Positions 33,782-42,766 of a stretch of 64,000 nucleotides of DNA are shown one piece after another. The position numbers and the translations under genes are program-made. Origin of the DNA: Pseudazoarcus sp963975885 (lineage in GTDB: Bacteria; Pseudomonadota; Gammaproteobacteria; Burkholderiales; Rhodocyclaceae); contig CAXBIS010000001.1 in the NCBI GenBank assembly GCA_963975885.1, positions 62,001-126,000 on the forward strand. Reading direction: 5' to 3'. The notes under the pieces are model-generated. The model searched no databases, was not told the DNA's origin, and was given only the letters and a program-made list of their open reading frames with translations. Position 1 is the stretch's first letter, and each line of letters starts with the position of its first letter.

Positions 33782-34687
33782 ATGAGCCAACCCTTTCTCA
33801 AGGTCGAAGGCCTGGCCAAGAACTACCCCGGAGTCACGGTGTTCGAGGACATCCACTTCGGCATCGACAAGGGCGAATTCGCCTGCATCATCGGCCATTC
33901 GGGCTGCGGCAAGACCACCATCCTCAACGTGCTCGCCGGCCTGGACGAGGCCAGCGACGGCGTGGTCATCATGGACGGGCGCGAGATCTCCGGCGCGTCG
34001 CTGGACCGCGGCGTGGTGTTCCAGGGGCACGCCCTGCTGCCGTGGCTGTCCGCGCTCGACAACGTCGCCTTCGGCGTGCGTTCGCGCTGGCCGGGCTGGA
34101 GCCGCAAGGAAGTCGTCGAGCACAGCGCCAAATACCTCGAAATGGTCGGTCTGGACGGCGCCATGCACAAGAAGCCGGCCGAACTGTCCGGCGGCATGAA
34201 GCAGCGCGTGGGCATCGCCCGCGCCTTCGCCATCCAGCCCAAGATGCTGCTGCTCGACGAGCCCTTCGGCGCGCTCGATGCGCTCACCCGCGGCACCATC
34301 CAGGACGAGCTGCTGGCCATCGTGCAGGCGACGAAGCAGACCGTGTTCATGATCACGCACGACGTGGATGAGGCCATCCTGCTCGCCGACAAGATCCTGC
34401 TCATGAGCAACGGCCCGTTCGCGCGCATCGCCGAGATCGTGCAGGTGACGATGCCGCGCGAGCGCACGCGCTCGACCATGCACCACGACCCGCAGTACTA
34501 CCGCATCCGCAACCACCTCGTGGACTTCCTCGTGAACCGCTCGCAGGACTACGCCGGCGAGAACGCGATTACCCACGATGCAAAGCACCCGCCGGTCGTC
34601 ACGCCCGGCCTCGACCAGAGCGCGGAAGTCGTCGAACTGCCGCGCCAGACCTCCCGCGCACCGGCCGAAAAGGCCCGTGCCTACTGA
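33782..34687 (+). CDS. ABC transporter ATP-binding protein, NrtD/SsuB type (cyanate)
   Basis: 301 residues. Walker A is IGHSGCGKTTIL, the signature motif is ELSGGMKQRVGIARA, Walker B is MLLLDEPFGALD, and the switch His is in FMITHDVDEAIL. The C-terminal extension after about residue 250 (QDYAGENAITHDAKHPPVV) is longer than the usual 260-residue domain but does not show a second domain. It energises the cyanate permease. Cyanase begins 27 bp downstream with its own good ribosome binding site. Confidence 0.94.
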   Translation: MSQPFLKVEGLAKNYPGVTVFEDIHFGIDKGEFACIIGHSGCGKTTILNVLAGLDEASDGVVIMDGREISGASLDRGVVFQGHALLPWLSALDNVAFGVRSRWPGWSRKEVVEHSAKYLEMVGLDGAMHKKPAELSGGMKQRVGIARAFAIQPKMLLLDEPFGALDALTRGTIQDELLAIVQATKQTVFMITHDVDEAILLADKILLMSNGPFARIAEIVQVTMPRERTRSTMHHDPQYYRIRNHLVDFLVNRSQDYAGENAITHDAKHPPVVTPGLDQSAEVVELPRQTSRAPAEKARAY

Positions 34688-34714
34688 CCCACCCTTACCT
34701 CAAGGAGACGCATC

Positions 34715-35200
34715 ATGAACCTGTCCGACATGCCCACCGCCACCGGCACCCGCCCGATGACCCGCAACGACGTCACCGAGCTGGTCGTCGCCAACCGCAT
34801 CCAGAAGGGCCTGACCTGGGCCGAGATCGCCAAGGCCGTGGGTCAGTCCAAGGAATGGACCACCGCCGCGCTGCTCGGCCAGATGACGATGACGCCGGAG
34901 CAGGCCAAGGCCGCCGCCGAAATCCTCGATCTGCCGGACGCGGCCATCCCCTTGCTGTGCGTCGTTCCCTACCGCGGCTCGCTGCCCACGGCGGTGCCCA
35001 CCGACCCGACGGTCTATCGCTTCTACGAGCTGGTCAGCGTCTATGGCACGACCTTCAAGGAGCTGATCCACGAGGAGTTCGGCGACGGCATCATGTCCGC
35101 CATCGACTTCAAGATGGACCTCAAGCGCGTGGCCGACCCCAACGGTGACCGCGTGCAGATCACCATGTCGGGCAAGTACCTGCCGTACAAGATGTACTGA
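34715..35200 (+). CDS. cynS: Cyanate hydratase (cyanase)
   Basis: 161 residues. The N-terminal helical domain (TRNDVTELVVANRIQKGLTW) resembles a helix-turn-helix fold. The catalytic C-terminal domain contains the residues of the decameric active site: Arg and Glu in VYRFYELVSVYG and Ser in GDGIMSAIDFKMD. Cyanase converts cyanate and bicarbonate to ammonia and two CO2 (through carbamate), giving both detoxification and nitrogen. It ends the operon, which terminates at the hairpin 37 bp downstream. Carbonic anhydrase, often found with cyanase, is not present here. Confidence 0.97.
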   Translation: MNLSDMPTATGTRPMTRNDVTELVVANRIQKGLTWAEIAKAVGQSKEWTTAALLGQMTMTPEQAKAAAEILDLPDAAIPLLCVVPYRGSLPTAVPTDPTVYRFYELVSVYGTTFKELIHEEFGDGIMSAIDFKMDLKRVADPNGDRVQITMSGKYLPYKMY

Positions 35201-35236
35201 GTCCGTCGTCCGCGGCTGTCGGGGCCGCTGCATGGA

Positions 35237-35266
35237 AACGGCCGCAGGGGGAAACCTGCGGCCGTT
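35237..35266. terminator. Strong bidirectional hairpin after cynS
   Basis: AACGGCCGCAGG (35237-35248) pairs perfectly with CCTGCGGCCGTT (35255-35266) over 12 bp with a GGGAAA loop. The plus-strand side is followed by a T-rich GTGTTCCTGT. It lies between the convergent cynS and diiron-protein genes and probably serves both. Confidence 0.75.
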
Positions 35267-35289
35267 GTGTTCCTGTCGCGCTGAGATAT

Positions 35290-36243
35290 TCAGTGCAGCA
35301 CGTGACCGACATCCTGGACGATGGGTGCCAGCGCGGCGCCGATGCGCGCCATCTGCGCCTCGCTGACGAGTTCGCCGAGTACGCCGGTGAAGCGCGGGTC
35401 CTGCACGCCGGAGACGATGTACTGCCAGCGGTAGGCGCGCAGCACGGTGGCGTGGATGGCCGCCTTCTCGTCTGCCGCGAGGCTGCGGTTGAGTGAGGCG
35501 ATGAAGTAGTCCGCGTCGGCCTTCGCCTGCGCCCGCAGGATGCCGCCGACGGCGCCGACCAATGCGATCAGGTCGTCGACGGCGGCGTCGCGTTCGGCCT
35601 CCGACAGCCGCGCGTCCTCTGCGCGCCATTCGATTTCGTCGAGGATGGCGTGCTGGGATTCCTCGCGCGCGTGGTGCAGGAAGACGTCCTTCCACAGTTC
35701 GGACAGGTGCTCATCCGGGTCGATGCTGCTGTGATAGTGGGCGAGCACGAACATCTCGATGTGACAGGTCAGGCCCAGCACCGCCCACTTCGACGCGGCC
35801 AGCACGGCGCGCGCGACCTCGTTGGGTTCGGGCACGAAGACATAGCCTTCCGGCATGCCCGCAGCGGCCATGCGCTCGAGGCGGCGGAACATCTCCTGGT
35901 GCTTGATCTCCTCGTCGGTGAAGCGTACCAGCGCTTCGAGCGCGACCTGGTCGCCGAAGCGGTGATCGGCCGAGACGTCGAGGATCTGCGCGGCGATGAA
36001 GCGCTCGACCAGCCCGAAGATGTTGGCGTAGCTGCGCCCCTGAACCTGTGACAGGAAGCGCTGCTCGGCCGGCAGCAGGAAGGGCAGGGCGTCGATCCTC
36101 GACAGGCCGTCGGGGAGGAATTTCTTGTTGAAGTCGAAGTCACGCCCGCGGATCACGTCGCGGTCGATGTCGAAGCGAACGCGCTTGCTCACTTCGACGC
36201 AGCGGGCGTAACGCGGATCAGTGGATACGGCAGTGGCTTGCAT
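35290..36243 (-). CDS. Ferritin-like diiron protein of unknown function
   Basis: 317 residues from ATG at 36243 (CAGGAG upstream). The sequence is nearly all helical and carries a full set of carboxylate-bridged diiron ligands in order: Glu in FGLVERFIAAQ, ExxH in TDEEIKHQEMF, Glu in CHIEMFVLAHYH, and ExxH in HHAREESQHAIL. This E-ExxH-E-ExxH pattern is that of ferritin-like oxygenases or oxidases, for example AurF-type N-oxygenases. I do not recognise the exact family. It is convergent with cynS and divergent from a two-component system. The ligand set suggests a dioxygen-activating enzyme; the substrate is unknown. Confidence 0.75.
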   Translation of the reverse strand: MQATAVSTDPRYARCVEVSKRVRFDIDRDVIRGRDFDFNKKFLPDGLSRIDALPFLLPAEQRFLSQVQGRSYANIFGLVERFIAAQILDVSADHRFGDQVALEALVRFTDEEIKHQEMFRRLERMAAAGMPEGYVFVPEPNEVARAVLAASKWAVLGLTCHIEMFVLAHYHSSIDPDEHLSELWKDVFLHHAREESQHAILDEIEWRAEDARLSEAERDAAVDDLIALVGAVGGILRAQAKADADYFIASLNRSLAADEKAAIHATVLRAYRWQYIVSGVQDPRFTGVLGELVSEAQMARIGAALAPIVQDVGHVLH

Positions 36244-36407
36244 GATGATTCTCCTGTGATGGTCCGGTTGGGTCTCGACGCCCCCGGTGCGGGCTGCGTC
36301 GATGGGGCGCATCTTCGGCGCGCACCGTATCCGGCCGATGTCGTCTTCCCCTCATCGGGTAACGCGTGTGCGCATTTTTGTATCCCTCACGTAACTCGTG
36401 GCGTGCC

Positions 36408-36413
36408 TATAAT
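36408..36413 (+). promoter_or_regulatory. Candidate -10 element (TATAAT) of the OmpR-type regulator gene
   Basis: A perfect TATAAT lies 31 bp upstream of the ATG at 36444. No good -35 hexamer is visible at 16-18 bp, so an activator may be needed, or the match is chance. Confidence 0.35.
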
Positions 36414-36443
36414 TGAGGGAAAAACCCTGAAAACGGAGGGGCG

Positions 36444-37160
36444 ATGGCGCTGGCCGGCCGCATCCTGCTCGTCGATGACGATGTCGAGATTCGCCAGATG
36501 CTCGCCGAGTATTTCGGCAGCCACGGCTTCGACGTGATCGAGGCCGGCAGCGGGGTGGAGATGCGCGAGCGGCTCACCGATGCGGTGCCCGACGTCGCGC
36601 TGCTCGACGTGCGCCTGCCCGGCGAGGACGGCTTCTCGCTGCTGCGCTATCTGCGCGAGCGTCATGCGATGGGCGTGCTGATGGTCACCGGCGCCGGCGA
36701 GGTCGTCGACCGCATCGTCGGCCTGGAACTGGGCGCGGACGACTACGTCGCCAAGCCCTTCGAGCCGCGCGAACTGCTCGCCCGCGTCAAGAGCGTGATG
36801 CGCCGCATGGGCGAGTCCGCCGCGCCGCCGGTCGGCGATGCACCTTCCGAGCCGCTGGCGGTGGGTGCGTGCCGGCTGGATCTGGCTTCGCGCCGGCTGT
36901 TCGGCGCCGACGGCGTCGAGATCGCGCTGACCGCGATGGAGTTCGATCTGCTGCGCACCTTCGTCGAACGGCCCGAGCGCGTGCTCTCGCGAGACGATCT
37001 GCTCAACCTCACGCGCAACCGCGACTGGGAGCCCTTCGACCGCTCCATCGACATCCGCATCGCGCGCCTTCGCCGCAAGATCGAGCCCGATCCCGAGCGT
37101 CCGCGCCTGATCCGCACCGTGCGCGGCGCCGGCTACATGTACGTGCCGTGCGCGGTCTGA
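36444..37160 (+). CDS. OmpR/PhoB family response regulator
   Basis: 238 residues, ribosome binding site GGAGGGG. Receiver domain (residues 5-120): acidic pair in LLVDDDVEIRQML, phosphorylated Asp55 in LLDVRLPGEDG, Lys in YVAKPFEPREL. A winged-helix DNA-binding domain (residues 135-235) ends in RLRRKIEPDPERPRLIRTVRGAGYMYVP. It is followed 79 bp later by a hybrid kinase gene, its likely partner. The regulated genes are unknown; the nearest candidates are the divergent diiron gene and the cyanate operon. Confidence 0.94.
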   Translation: MALAGRILLVDDDVEIRQMLAEYFGSHGFDVIEAGSGVEMRERLTDAVPDVALLDVRLPGEDGFSLLRYLRERHAMGVLMVTGAGEVVDRIVGLELGADDYVAKPFEPRELLARVKSVMRRMGESAAPPVGDAPSEPLAVGACRLDLASRRLFGADGVEIALTAMEFDLLRTFVERPERVLSRDDLLNLTRNRDWEPFDRSIDIRIARLRRKIEPDPERPRLIRTVRGAGYMYVPCAV

Positions 37161-37239
37161 TTGTTACCGTCGTGTAACCGCCGCCGCGCGCGTTGGCGGT
37201 CTGCCTAGACTGCGAACGTCCAATGCGGGGAGGGCGACC

Positions 37240-39681
37240 ATGGGCGAAATGCATGATGCGCGGCGCACATCTGCGGATACCCACTTGCACCGCATCCTCG
37301 ATCACACCGACGCGGTGGTGTTCTGGAAGGACGCGGACGGACGCTACCGCTTCGTCAACGCCGAGTTCTGCCGGCTGGTCGGACGTCCGGTCGAGGACAT
37401 CCTCGGTCGTGGCGACGACGAGGTCCTGCCCGGCGAGACGGCCGCGCGCCTGCGTGCCAACGATGCCGTGGTGCTGCGCGAACGGCGCATGGTCAGTTTC
37501 GAGGAAGCGATCGACGTGCGCGGCGAGCGGCGCATCTATCTGGTCAGCAAGTTCCCGCTGCCTGGACGCGACGGCGAACCGTGCGCGGTGGCCGGCGTGG
37601 CTACCGACATCACGCGGCGCAAGCGCGTCGAAGACGCGCTGCGGCAAGCCTCGCTGGCCGTGTCGGCCGCGCATGGCGATGCGGTACTGCCCGAGCTGGC
37701 GCGCCTGCTCGCCACGCTGGTCGACGCCGACTGGGCCTTCATCGCCGTGCGCGACCACGACGCGGCCCGCCGCATGCACGTACTCGCCTCGTGGCTGGAC
37801 GGCGAGTTGCGCGAGAACTTCGATTACGACCTCGAGAACACGCCCTGCGCCTGCGTTGTCGGCCAGCAGTTCCGCATTTTCCCGGAAGGGCTGCTGGAGC
37901 AGTTTCCGCGCGACGACGGATTCGCCGAGCTGGGCATGCAGAGCTACGCCGGCTACCCGCTCACCGACGCTGCGGGCAGTCCGCTGGGGCTGATCGCGGC
38001 CGTTTCGCGCCGCCCGCTGGCCGACGCCGATTTCGTCGAATCGGTGATGAAGATCCTCGCGGTGCGCGCTTCTGCGGAACTGGCGCGCGAGCGCGCCGAT
38101 CGGGTCTTGCGCGCCTCCGAGGAAGCCTACCGTGCCACCGTCGAGGCCGCGCTCGACTGCATCGTGACGATGGACGAGGCCGGCTGTATCCGCGGCTTCA
38201 ACTCGGCCGCCGAGGCCTGCTTCCGGCTCGACGCACGCGAGGCCGTCGGCCGCAACCTGGCCGAGATGCTGATCCCGGAGCGCTTCCGCACCGCCCACCG
38301 CGACGGCATGTCACGCTATCTGGCCGGCGCCGGCGGGCCCTTTGTCGGCCGCCGCGTCGAAGTCACCGCGCAGCGCGCCGACGGCGAGGAGTTCCCGGCC
38401 GAGCTGTCGGTGTCGGTCGCCGACGCGCCCGAAGGGCGGCTCTTCGTCGGTTATCTGCGCGACATCACCGCCGCCAAGCAGGCCGAGGCCGAACACACCC
38501 GGCTCGAGGCGCAGCTGCGACAGGCGCAGAAGATGGAAGCCATCGGCCATCTCGCCGGCGGCATCGCGCATGACTTCAACAACATCCTGACCGGCATCAA
38601 GGGCTATCTCGCGCTCGCCGCTGAACACCCGGCCGCGCAGGGCGACGCGCGCCTGGCGCGCTATCTGGAGCAGGCCGACGCCGCGAGCGTGCGCGCGCGC
38701 GACCTGATCCGCCAGATGCTCACCTTCAGCCGCGCGCGCCCCGGCACACCGCGCCCGGTGGCTCTGGCCGCGCTGGTAGCCGAGATGGCGCGCTTTCTGG
38801 AGCCGATGCTGCCCTCGTCGGTGCATTTCGAGGTCGACGCCAATGTGGCCACGACTCGAGTACTCGCCGACCCGGTGCAGATCGAGCAGGTCGTCATGAA
38901 TCTGTGCATCAATGCGCGCGATGCGCTGGGTGGACGCGGGCGCATCCGTCTGGCGGTCGAGCCGGCGGCGCCCGCCTGCGGTGTGTGCGCCTCGTGTCGC
39001 GCCGAAGTCGGCGGTGCGCAGGTTGCGCTGATCGTTGCCGACGACGGACCCGGCATCGCGTCGGAGGTGTTCGAGCGTATCTTCGAGCCATTCTTCACGA
39101 CCAAGGACGTCGGTCAGGGCAGCGGCATGGGGCTCGCCACGGTGCATGGCATCGTGCACGAGCATGGCGGCCATGTGCTTGTAGACACCGCTACGGGGCG
39201 TGGCACTTCATTTCGCGTGCTGCTGCCGGCGCTCGTCGGGGCGATTCCCGGCCCGGTTGCGGACGAGGTTCCCGCGACGCAGCCCCCACCAAGGTTGGCT
39301 GGGCGTGTGCTGCTCGTTGACGATGAGATGCTGGTCACCGGATTTTTGCGCGAGTTGCTCGAGGCACGCGGGTTGCAGGTGACCGTCGAACACGACGGCG
39401 AGGCGGCACGCGAGCGCATCGCGTCCGAACCTGCGGCGTTCGATCTGGTACTGAGCGACCAGACCATGCCGCGAATGAGCGGGCTGGAACTGGCGCGCGC
39501 CTTGCGGGCGCTTCGTCCCGGTCTGCCGGTCGTGCTGCTGACTGGGCATGCCGATGGCCTCGACTCCGATGCGCTGGGCGCCGCCGATGTCGTCGGTGTA
39601 TTGCACAAGCCGCTCGAGCCGACGGAGTTGTTCGCTTGCCTTGGCGAACTGCTGGGTCGTCAAACGCGCCCAGGCTTCTAG
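37240..39681 (+). CDS. Hybrid sensor histidine kinase: PAS-GAF-PAS-HisKA-HATPase-receiver
   Basis: 813 residues with no membrane helix. Domain order: PAS (about 15-125, DHTDAVVFWKDADGRYRFVN), GAF-like (about 140-285), second PAS (about 290-410, ALDCIVTMDEAGCIRGFNSAAEACF), HisKA with phospho-accepting His444 in GGIAHDFNNIL, HATPase (VADDGPGIASEVFERIFEPFFTTK, GMGLATVHGIVHEHGG), and a C-terminal receiver from about residue 690 with Asp740 in LVLSDQTMPRMSG. Four cysteines in the ATPase region (ACGVCASCRAE) are a local oddity. The gene follows the OmpR-type regulator and probably acts with it. It ends 10 bp before the convergent NeuD-like gene. Confidence 0.93.
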   Translation: MGEMHDARRTSADTHLHRILDHTDAVVFWKDADGRYRFVNAEFCRLVGRPVEDILGRGDDEVLPGETAARLRANDAVVLRERRMVSFEEAIDVRGERRIYLVSKFPLPGRDGEPCAVAGVATDITRRKRVEDALRQASLAVSAAHGDAVLPELARLLATLVDADWAFIAVRDHDAARRMHVLASWLDGELRENFDYDLENTPCACVVGQQFRIFPEGLLEQFPRDDGFAELGMQSYAGYPLTDAAGSPLGLIAAVSRRPLADADFVESVMKILAVRASAELARERADRVLRASEEAYRATVEAALDCIVTMDEAGCIRGFNSAAEACFRLDAREAVGRNLAEMLIPERFRTAHRDGMSRYLAGAGGPFVGRRVEVTAQRADGEEFPAELSVSVADAPEGRLFVGYLRDITAAKQAEAEHTRLEAQLRQAQKMEAIGHLAGGIAHDFNNILTGIKGYLALAAEHPAAQGDARLARYLEQADAASVRARDLIRQMLTFSRARPGTPRPVALAALVAEMARFLEPMLPSSVHFEVDANVATTRVLADPVQIEQVVMNLCINARDALGGRGRIRLAVEPAAPACGVCASCRAEVGGAQVALIVADDGPGIASEVFERIFEPFFTTKDVGQGSGMGLATVHGIVHEHGGHVLVDTATGRGTSFRVLLPALVGAIPGPVADEVPATQPPPRLAGRVLLVDDEMLVTGFLRELLEARGLQVTVEHDGEAARERIASEPAAFDLVLSDQTMPRMSGLELARALRALRPGLPVVLLTGHADGLDSDALGAADVVGVLHKPLEPTELFACLGELLGRQTRPGF

Positions 39682-39691
39682 CTCCGGCGGT

Positions 39692-40417
39692 TCAGCGGCT
39701 CTGGCCGTCGAAGTCGGCGTGCTGGTTGTCCGGCACATCCCTGCGGGACCTGGTGGTGCGGGCGGGCAGTCGGTCGCTGGAAATCGGCAGCAGGGTTGCC
39801 GCCGCTGCGGCATAGACGCTGGAAGGGCTGGCGTCGGTGTTGAGCACGACGCCCGCGCCGATGAAGCTCGATGCGCCCACGACGATGCCGTCGCGCAGGA
39901 TCGCGCCGGCGCCGATGAAAGCAAATGGGTCGATGCGTACGCTGCCGGTGACGATCACACGCGGCGCCAGGAAGGCGTGATCGCCGATTGTGCAGTGATG
40001 TGCGACGGCGCAGCCGGTGCTCAGGTGGACGTTGTCTCCGATCCGGGTGAACGGGAGGATGGAGCAGCCATCGCCGACGACGCAGTTCTCGCCCACTTCG
40101 ACTCCCGGCCAGATATCGGCGCGGGGGCTGATCAGGCTGACGAGCGCGTAGCCCATCTCCTTAGACGCACGGAAGCGCTCTTCACGGATGCGGTTGACGT
40201 TGGTCGGGCCGATGGCAATGTGCATCGAATGCGAACCCGGTGGCCAGTGCGCGGCAACCTCGTCGAACGGTACGACCGGAAGTCCGTGCAGCGTGGCTGC
40301 GTCGATGAACTCGCGATCGACCGTGAAACCGACCGCCACGTGGTCCGTGTCGCGACGGATGCGGGCCAGCGCGAGTTCGGCGACCTGACCGTTGCCGAAG
40401 ATGACGATTCGAGCCAT
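39692..40417 (-). CDS. NeuD/PglD-like left-handed beta-helix acyltransferase
   Basis: 241 residues. An N-terminal PglD-type Rossmann-like domain (ARIVIFGNGQVAELALARI) is followed by hexapeptide repeats of a left-handed beta helix (ISPRADIWPGVEVGENCVVGDGCSILPFTRIGDN and onwards). The catalytic His of this family is likely in CAVAHHCTIGDHAFLAPR. Relatives transfer an acetyl or other acyl group from CoA to sugar amino or hydroxyl groups. Here it is the last gene of a three-gene operon after a carrier-protein-containing synthetase (26-bp gap), so it may use an acyl group from that carrier (inference). The last 30 residues are polar and not conserved-looking. Confidence 0.8.
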   Translation of the reverse strand: MARIVIFGNGQVAELALARIRRDTDHVAVGFTVDREFIDAATLHGLPVVPFDEVAAHWPPGSHSMHIAIGPTNVNRIREERFRASKEMGYALVSLISPRADIWPGVEVGENCVVGDGCSILPFTRIGDNVHLSTGCAVAHHCTIGDHAFLAPRVIVTGSVRIDPFAFIGAGAILRDGIVVGASSFIGAGVVLNTDASPSSVYAAAAATLLPISSDRLPARTTRSRRDVPDNQHADFDGQSR

Positions 40418-40443
40418 TCAGACGTTCCTGTCCATGGATGGGT

Positions 40444-42735
40444 TCATCCGAGCGCGGCGATTCTGAGCCAGGTCTCGAACACTTCGCGCATCTCGTCCCG
40501 CCGGACCGAGGGGGTCAGCCGCATCGGGCGATCGAGCAGGCGGATCATTGTTTCGGCCCGGACCGTGCGCTGACTGAGCCCGTAGCGTTCCTCGTCCGCC
40601 ATGTCGACGCTGAAGACCACATGGTCGATGTTGGCCCATGCGCAGGCGCTCAGGCACATGGAGCACGGCTCCGCCGTAGAGTAGATCGTGCATCCGGACA
40701 GGTCCGTCGTGCCCAGAATGCGGCAGGCTTCACGGATCATGCGGACTTCCGCGTGTGCGGTCGGGTCGCCATCCTGCCACACGGTGTTGTGGCCGGCGAC
40801 GACCACTTTCCCGTTGCGCACCACGCATGCGGCGTAGGGTGGCTGTCCCGCTTCGATTGCCAGACGGGCCTGGGCGATGGCAATGCGCATGTATTCGACA
40901 TGCTCGACGTGGGCTTCGTCAGGCAATGCGAGGGACAGGGTCGCGGGTGCGTGCTGGTCGATGCCGAACGCGCGAACCGTGTTCCTTGCGTCGATGAAGG
41001 CGACGAGCGCTTCGAGGGTGGGGTTCTCGAAGATGTCCGCCATCGTCAGGTCGATCGCGAAGCGTTCTTCGAGGCGGACGGACAGTGCCAGCGTGAGGAG
41101 CGAGTCGCCACCAAGGTCGAAGAAGTCGGCGTCGTCCGCGAGTGCGAGTTCGTCGAGTTGCAGGATGTCGCACCACAGGCGGGAAACCACGTCGCGGGCT
41201 GACAGGACGGAATTGTCTTGTGACGAGGCCTCGCTGCAGGCCGATCCGCGAATCCGTAGCGCGCGTTCGTCGAGTTTTCCATTCGCCGTGACCGGAATGG
41301 CGTCGATGCATCGGACGGCTTCCGGGACGGCGTAGTGAGGCAATCGTTCCGCGAGATAGCCGCGCAGATTGTCTGGGAGTTCGCCGGAGTTCGCCGGAAC
41401 GATCCAGGCGGTGAGGCGCGTGGTCTCGCCGGCGGGAAGATTCAGGACGACGGCGTCGAGTACGTCGGTGTGCGTGGTCAGGGCCGCCTCGACCAGCGCC
41501 AGGTCGAGCCGGTAGCCGTGGATCTTCACTTGACGGTCTGCACGGCCGACGAAGCGATAACGCCCGTCCGCAAGGCGTTGTGCGAGATCCCCCGTTCGGT
41601 ACATGCGGGATCCGTCGTGCGCAGACGGATCGGGCAGGAATCGTTCGGCCGTGTGCTCCGGCATGCCGAGGTAGCCGATCGCTACCGACGGGCCGCTGAC
41701 GAACAGTTCGCCGGTCTCGCCGTCATTGACCGGTTCGCCGGTGGCATCGAGCAGATGAAAGCGCGTGTCGGCCAACGGGGTGCCGATCACGCCGCCCGGT
41801 CCGTTGAGTAGGTCTTCGTGGGAGACGCGATGAAAAGCCACCTCTCCCGCCGTCTCGGTAAGCGCGTACAGATTCGCGAGCACAGGACGCTGGTCTCCGA
41901 AATGGCGGAGCCATGGGGCGATCACGTGGGTATCGAGCGGTTCTCCGCTGAACGCGATCATGCGCAGATCGGGCAGGGACCAGTCGGCCTCTTCCCCCAG
42001 GATACGACTGAACTGGCGGAATGCGCTCGGCGTCTGGCTCAGGACCGTGATCCTCTCGCGTGCGAGGAAGTCCACCATTCGTGACGGGGACATCGCGAAC
42101 GACGACGGGACGATTACCAGCAGCCCGCCGTGGGCGAGCGCTCCCCAAAGCTCCCACACCGAAAAGCCGAACGACAGCGAGTGCGACTGCGCCCAGACAT
42201 CGCGGTGATCGAACGCGATGTGCTCGGAGAGCGCCGGGAAAAGTCGCGAGACGTTCGCATGTGACACTTCGACGCCCTTGGGCTCTCCGCTCGAGCCCGA
42301 GGTGTGGATCACGTACATCGCGCTGTGTGGGGCGACAGCGACCTCGTCGATGCCGTCAGCCTCGATCTCCGTCGCACCCTCGAGATCGGGCGGCGGGAAG
42401 TGCCCTGGCCCGGAACCGACGATCAGCGAGGGCTTCGTGGCGTGGAGTATGCGTTCCTGCCAGGAACGTGGTTGCAAGGGATCGACGGGAACATAGGCGC
42501 AGCCGGCCTTCAGGATGCCGATCAGCGCGACGATGGCGCCCACGGATCGGTCGATCTGCAGCGCGATGCGTTGGCCGGGGCCTGCGCCCGCGCGCCGAAG
42601 TTCCCTGGCGAAGTGGCTCGACAAGCGTTCGAGGCGGGCGTAGTCGAGGCAGTGTTGTACGTCGCACACGGCGGGGGCGTTCGGGCGGGATGCGGCGTGT
42701 TGCCGGATGCTGTGGTGGAGCAGGAATGGCGGCAT
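40444..42735 (-). CDS. Adenylation domain - carrier protein - guanine-deaminase-like fusion
   Basis: 763 residues from ATG at 42735 (AAGGAAAG upstream). Residues 1 to about 495 form an NRPS-type adenylation domain: A3 HTSGSSGEPKGVEVSH, A5 NLYALTETAGE, A7 YRTGDLAQ, A8 GRADRQVKIHGYR, A10 Lys487 in TANGKLDERAL. The Asp that binds the alpha-amino group in amino-acid-activating domains (FDFSVWE) is Gly190 here (FGFSVWE), so an acid without an alpha-amino group is likely. A carrier domain follows with Ser545 in LGGDSLLTL. Residues about 610-763 are a zinc deaminase very like guanine deaminase: DPTAHAEV (His661, Glu663) and EPCSMCLSACAWA (Cys691, Cys694). No condensation or thioesterase domain. It is the second gene of the operon. 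Confidence 0.9.
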   Translation of the reverse strand: MPPFLLHHSIRQHAASRPNAPAVCDVQHCLDYARLERLSSHFARELRRAGAGPGQRIALQIDRSVGAIVALIGILKAGCAYVPVDPLQPRSWQERILHATKPSLIVGSGPGHFPPPDLEGATEIEADGIDEVAVAPHSAMYVIHTSGSSGEPKGVEVSHANVSRLFPALSEHIAFDHRDVWAQSHSLSFGFSVWELWGALAHGGLLVIVPSSFAMSPSRMVDFLARERITVLSQTPSAFRQFSRILGEEADWSLPDLRMIAFSGEPLDTHVIAPWLRHFGDQRPVLANLYALTETAGEVAFHRVSHEDLLNGPGGVIGTPLADTRFHLLDATGEPVNDGETGELFVSGPSVAIGYLGMPEHTAERFLPDPSAHDGSRMYRTGDLAQRLADGRYRFVGRADRQVKIHGYRLDLALVEAALTTHTDVLDAVVLNLPAGETTRLTAWIVPANSGELPDNLRGYLAERLPHYAVPEAVRCIDAIPVTANGKLDERALRIRGSACSEASSQDNSVLSARDVVSRLWCDILQLDELALADDADFFDLGGDSLLTLALSVRLEERFAIDLTMADIFENPTLEALVAFIDARNTVRAFGIDQHAPATLSLALPDEAHVEHVEYMRIAIAQARLAIEAGQPPYAACVVRNGKVVVAGHNTVWQDGDPTAHAEVRMIREACRILGTTDLSGCTIYSTAEPCSMCLSACAWANIDHVVFSVDMADEERYGLSQRTVRAETMIRLLDRPMRLTPSVRRDEMREVFETWLRIAALG

Positions 42736-42766
42736 GACTGCTTTCCTTGCGGGCGACGGTCCGGTC

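Noticed and set aside
42356..42667. Short minus-strand frames inside the adenylation gene
   Set aside because: They are out-of-frame shadows; the main frame carries all adenylation core motifs.
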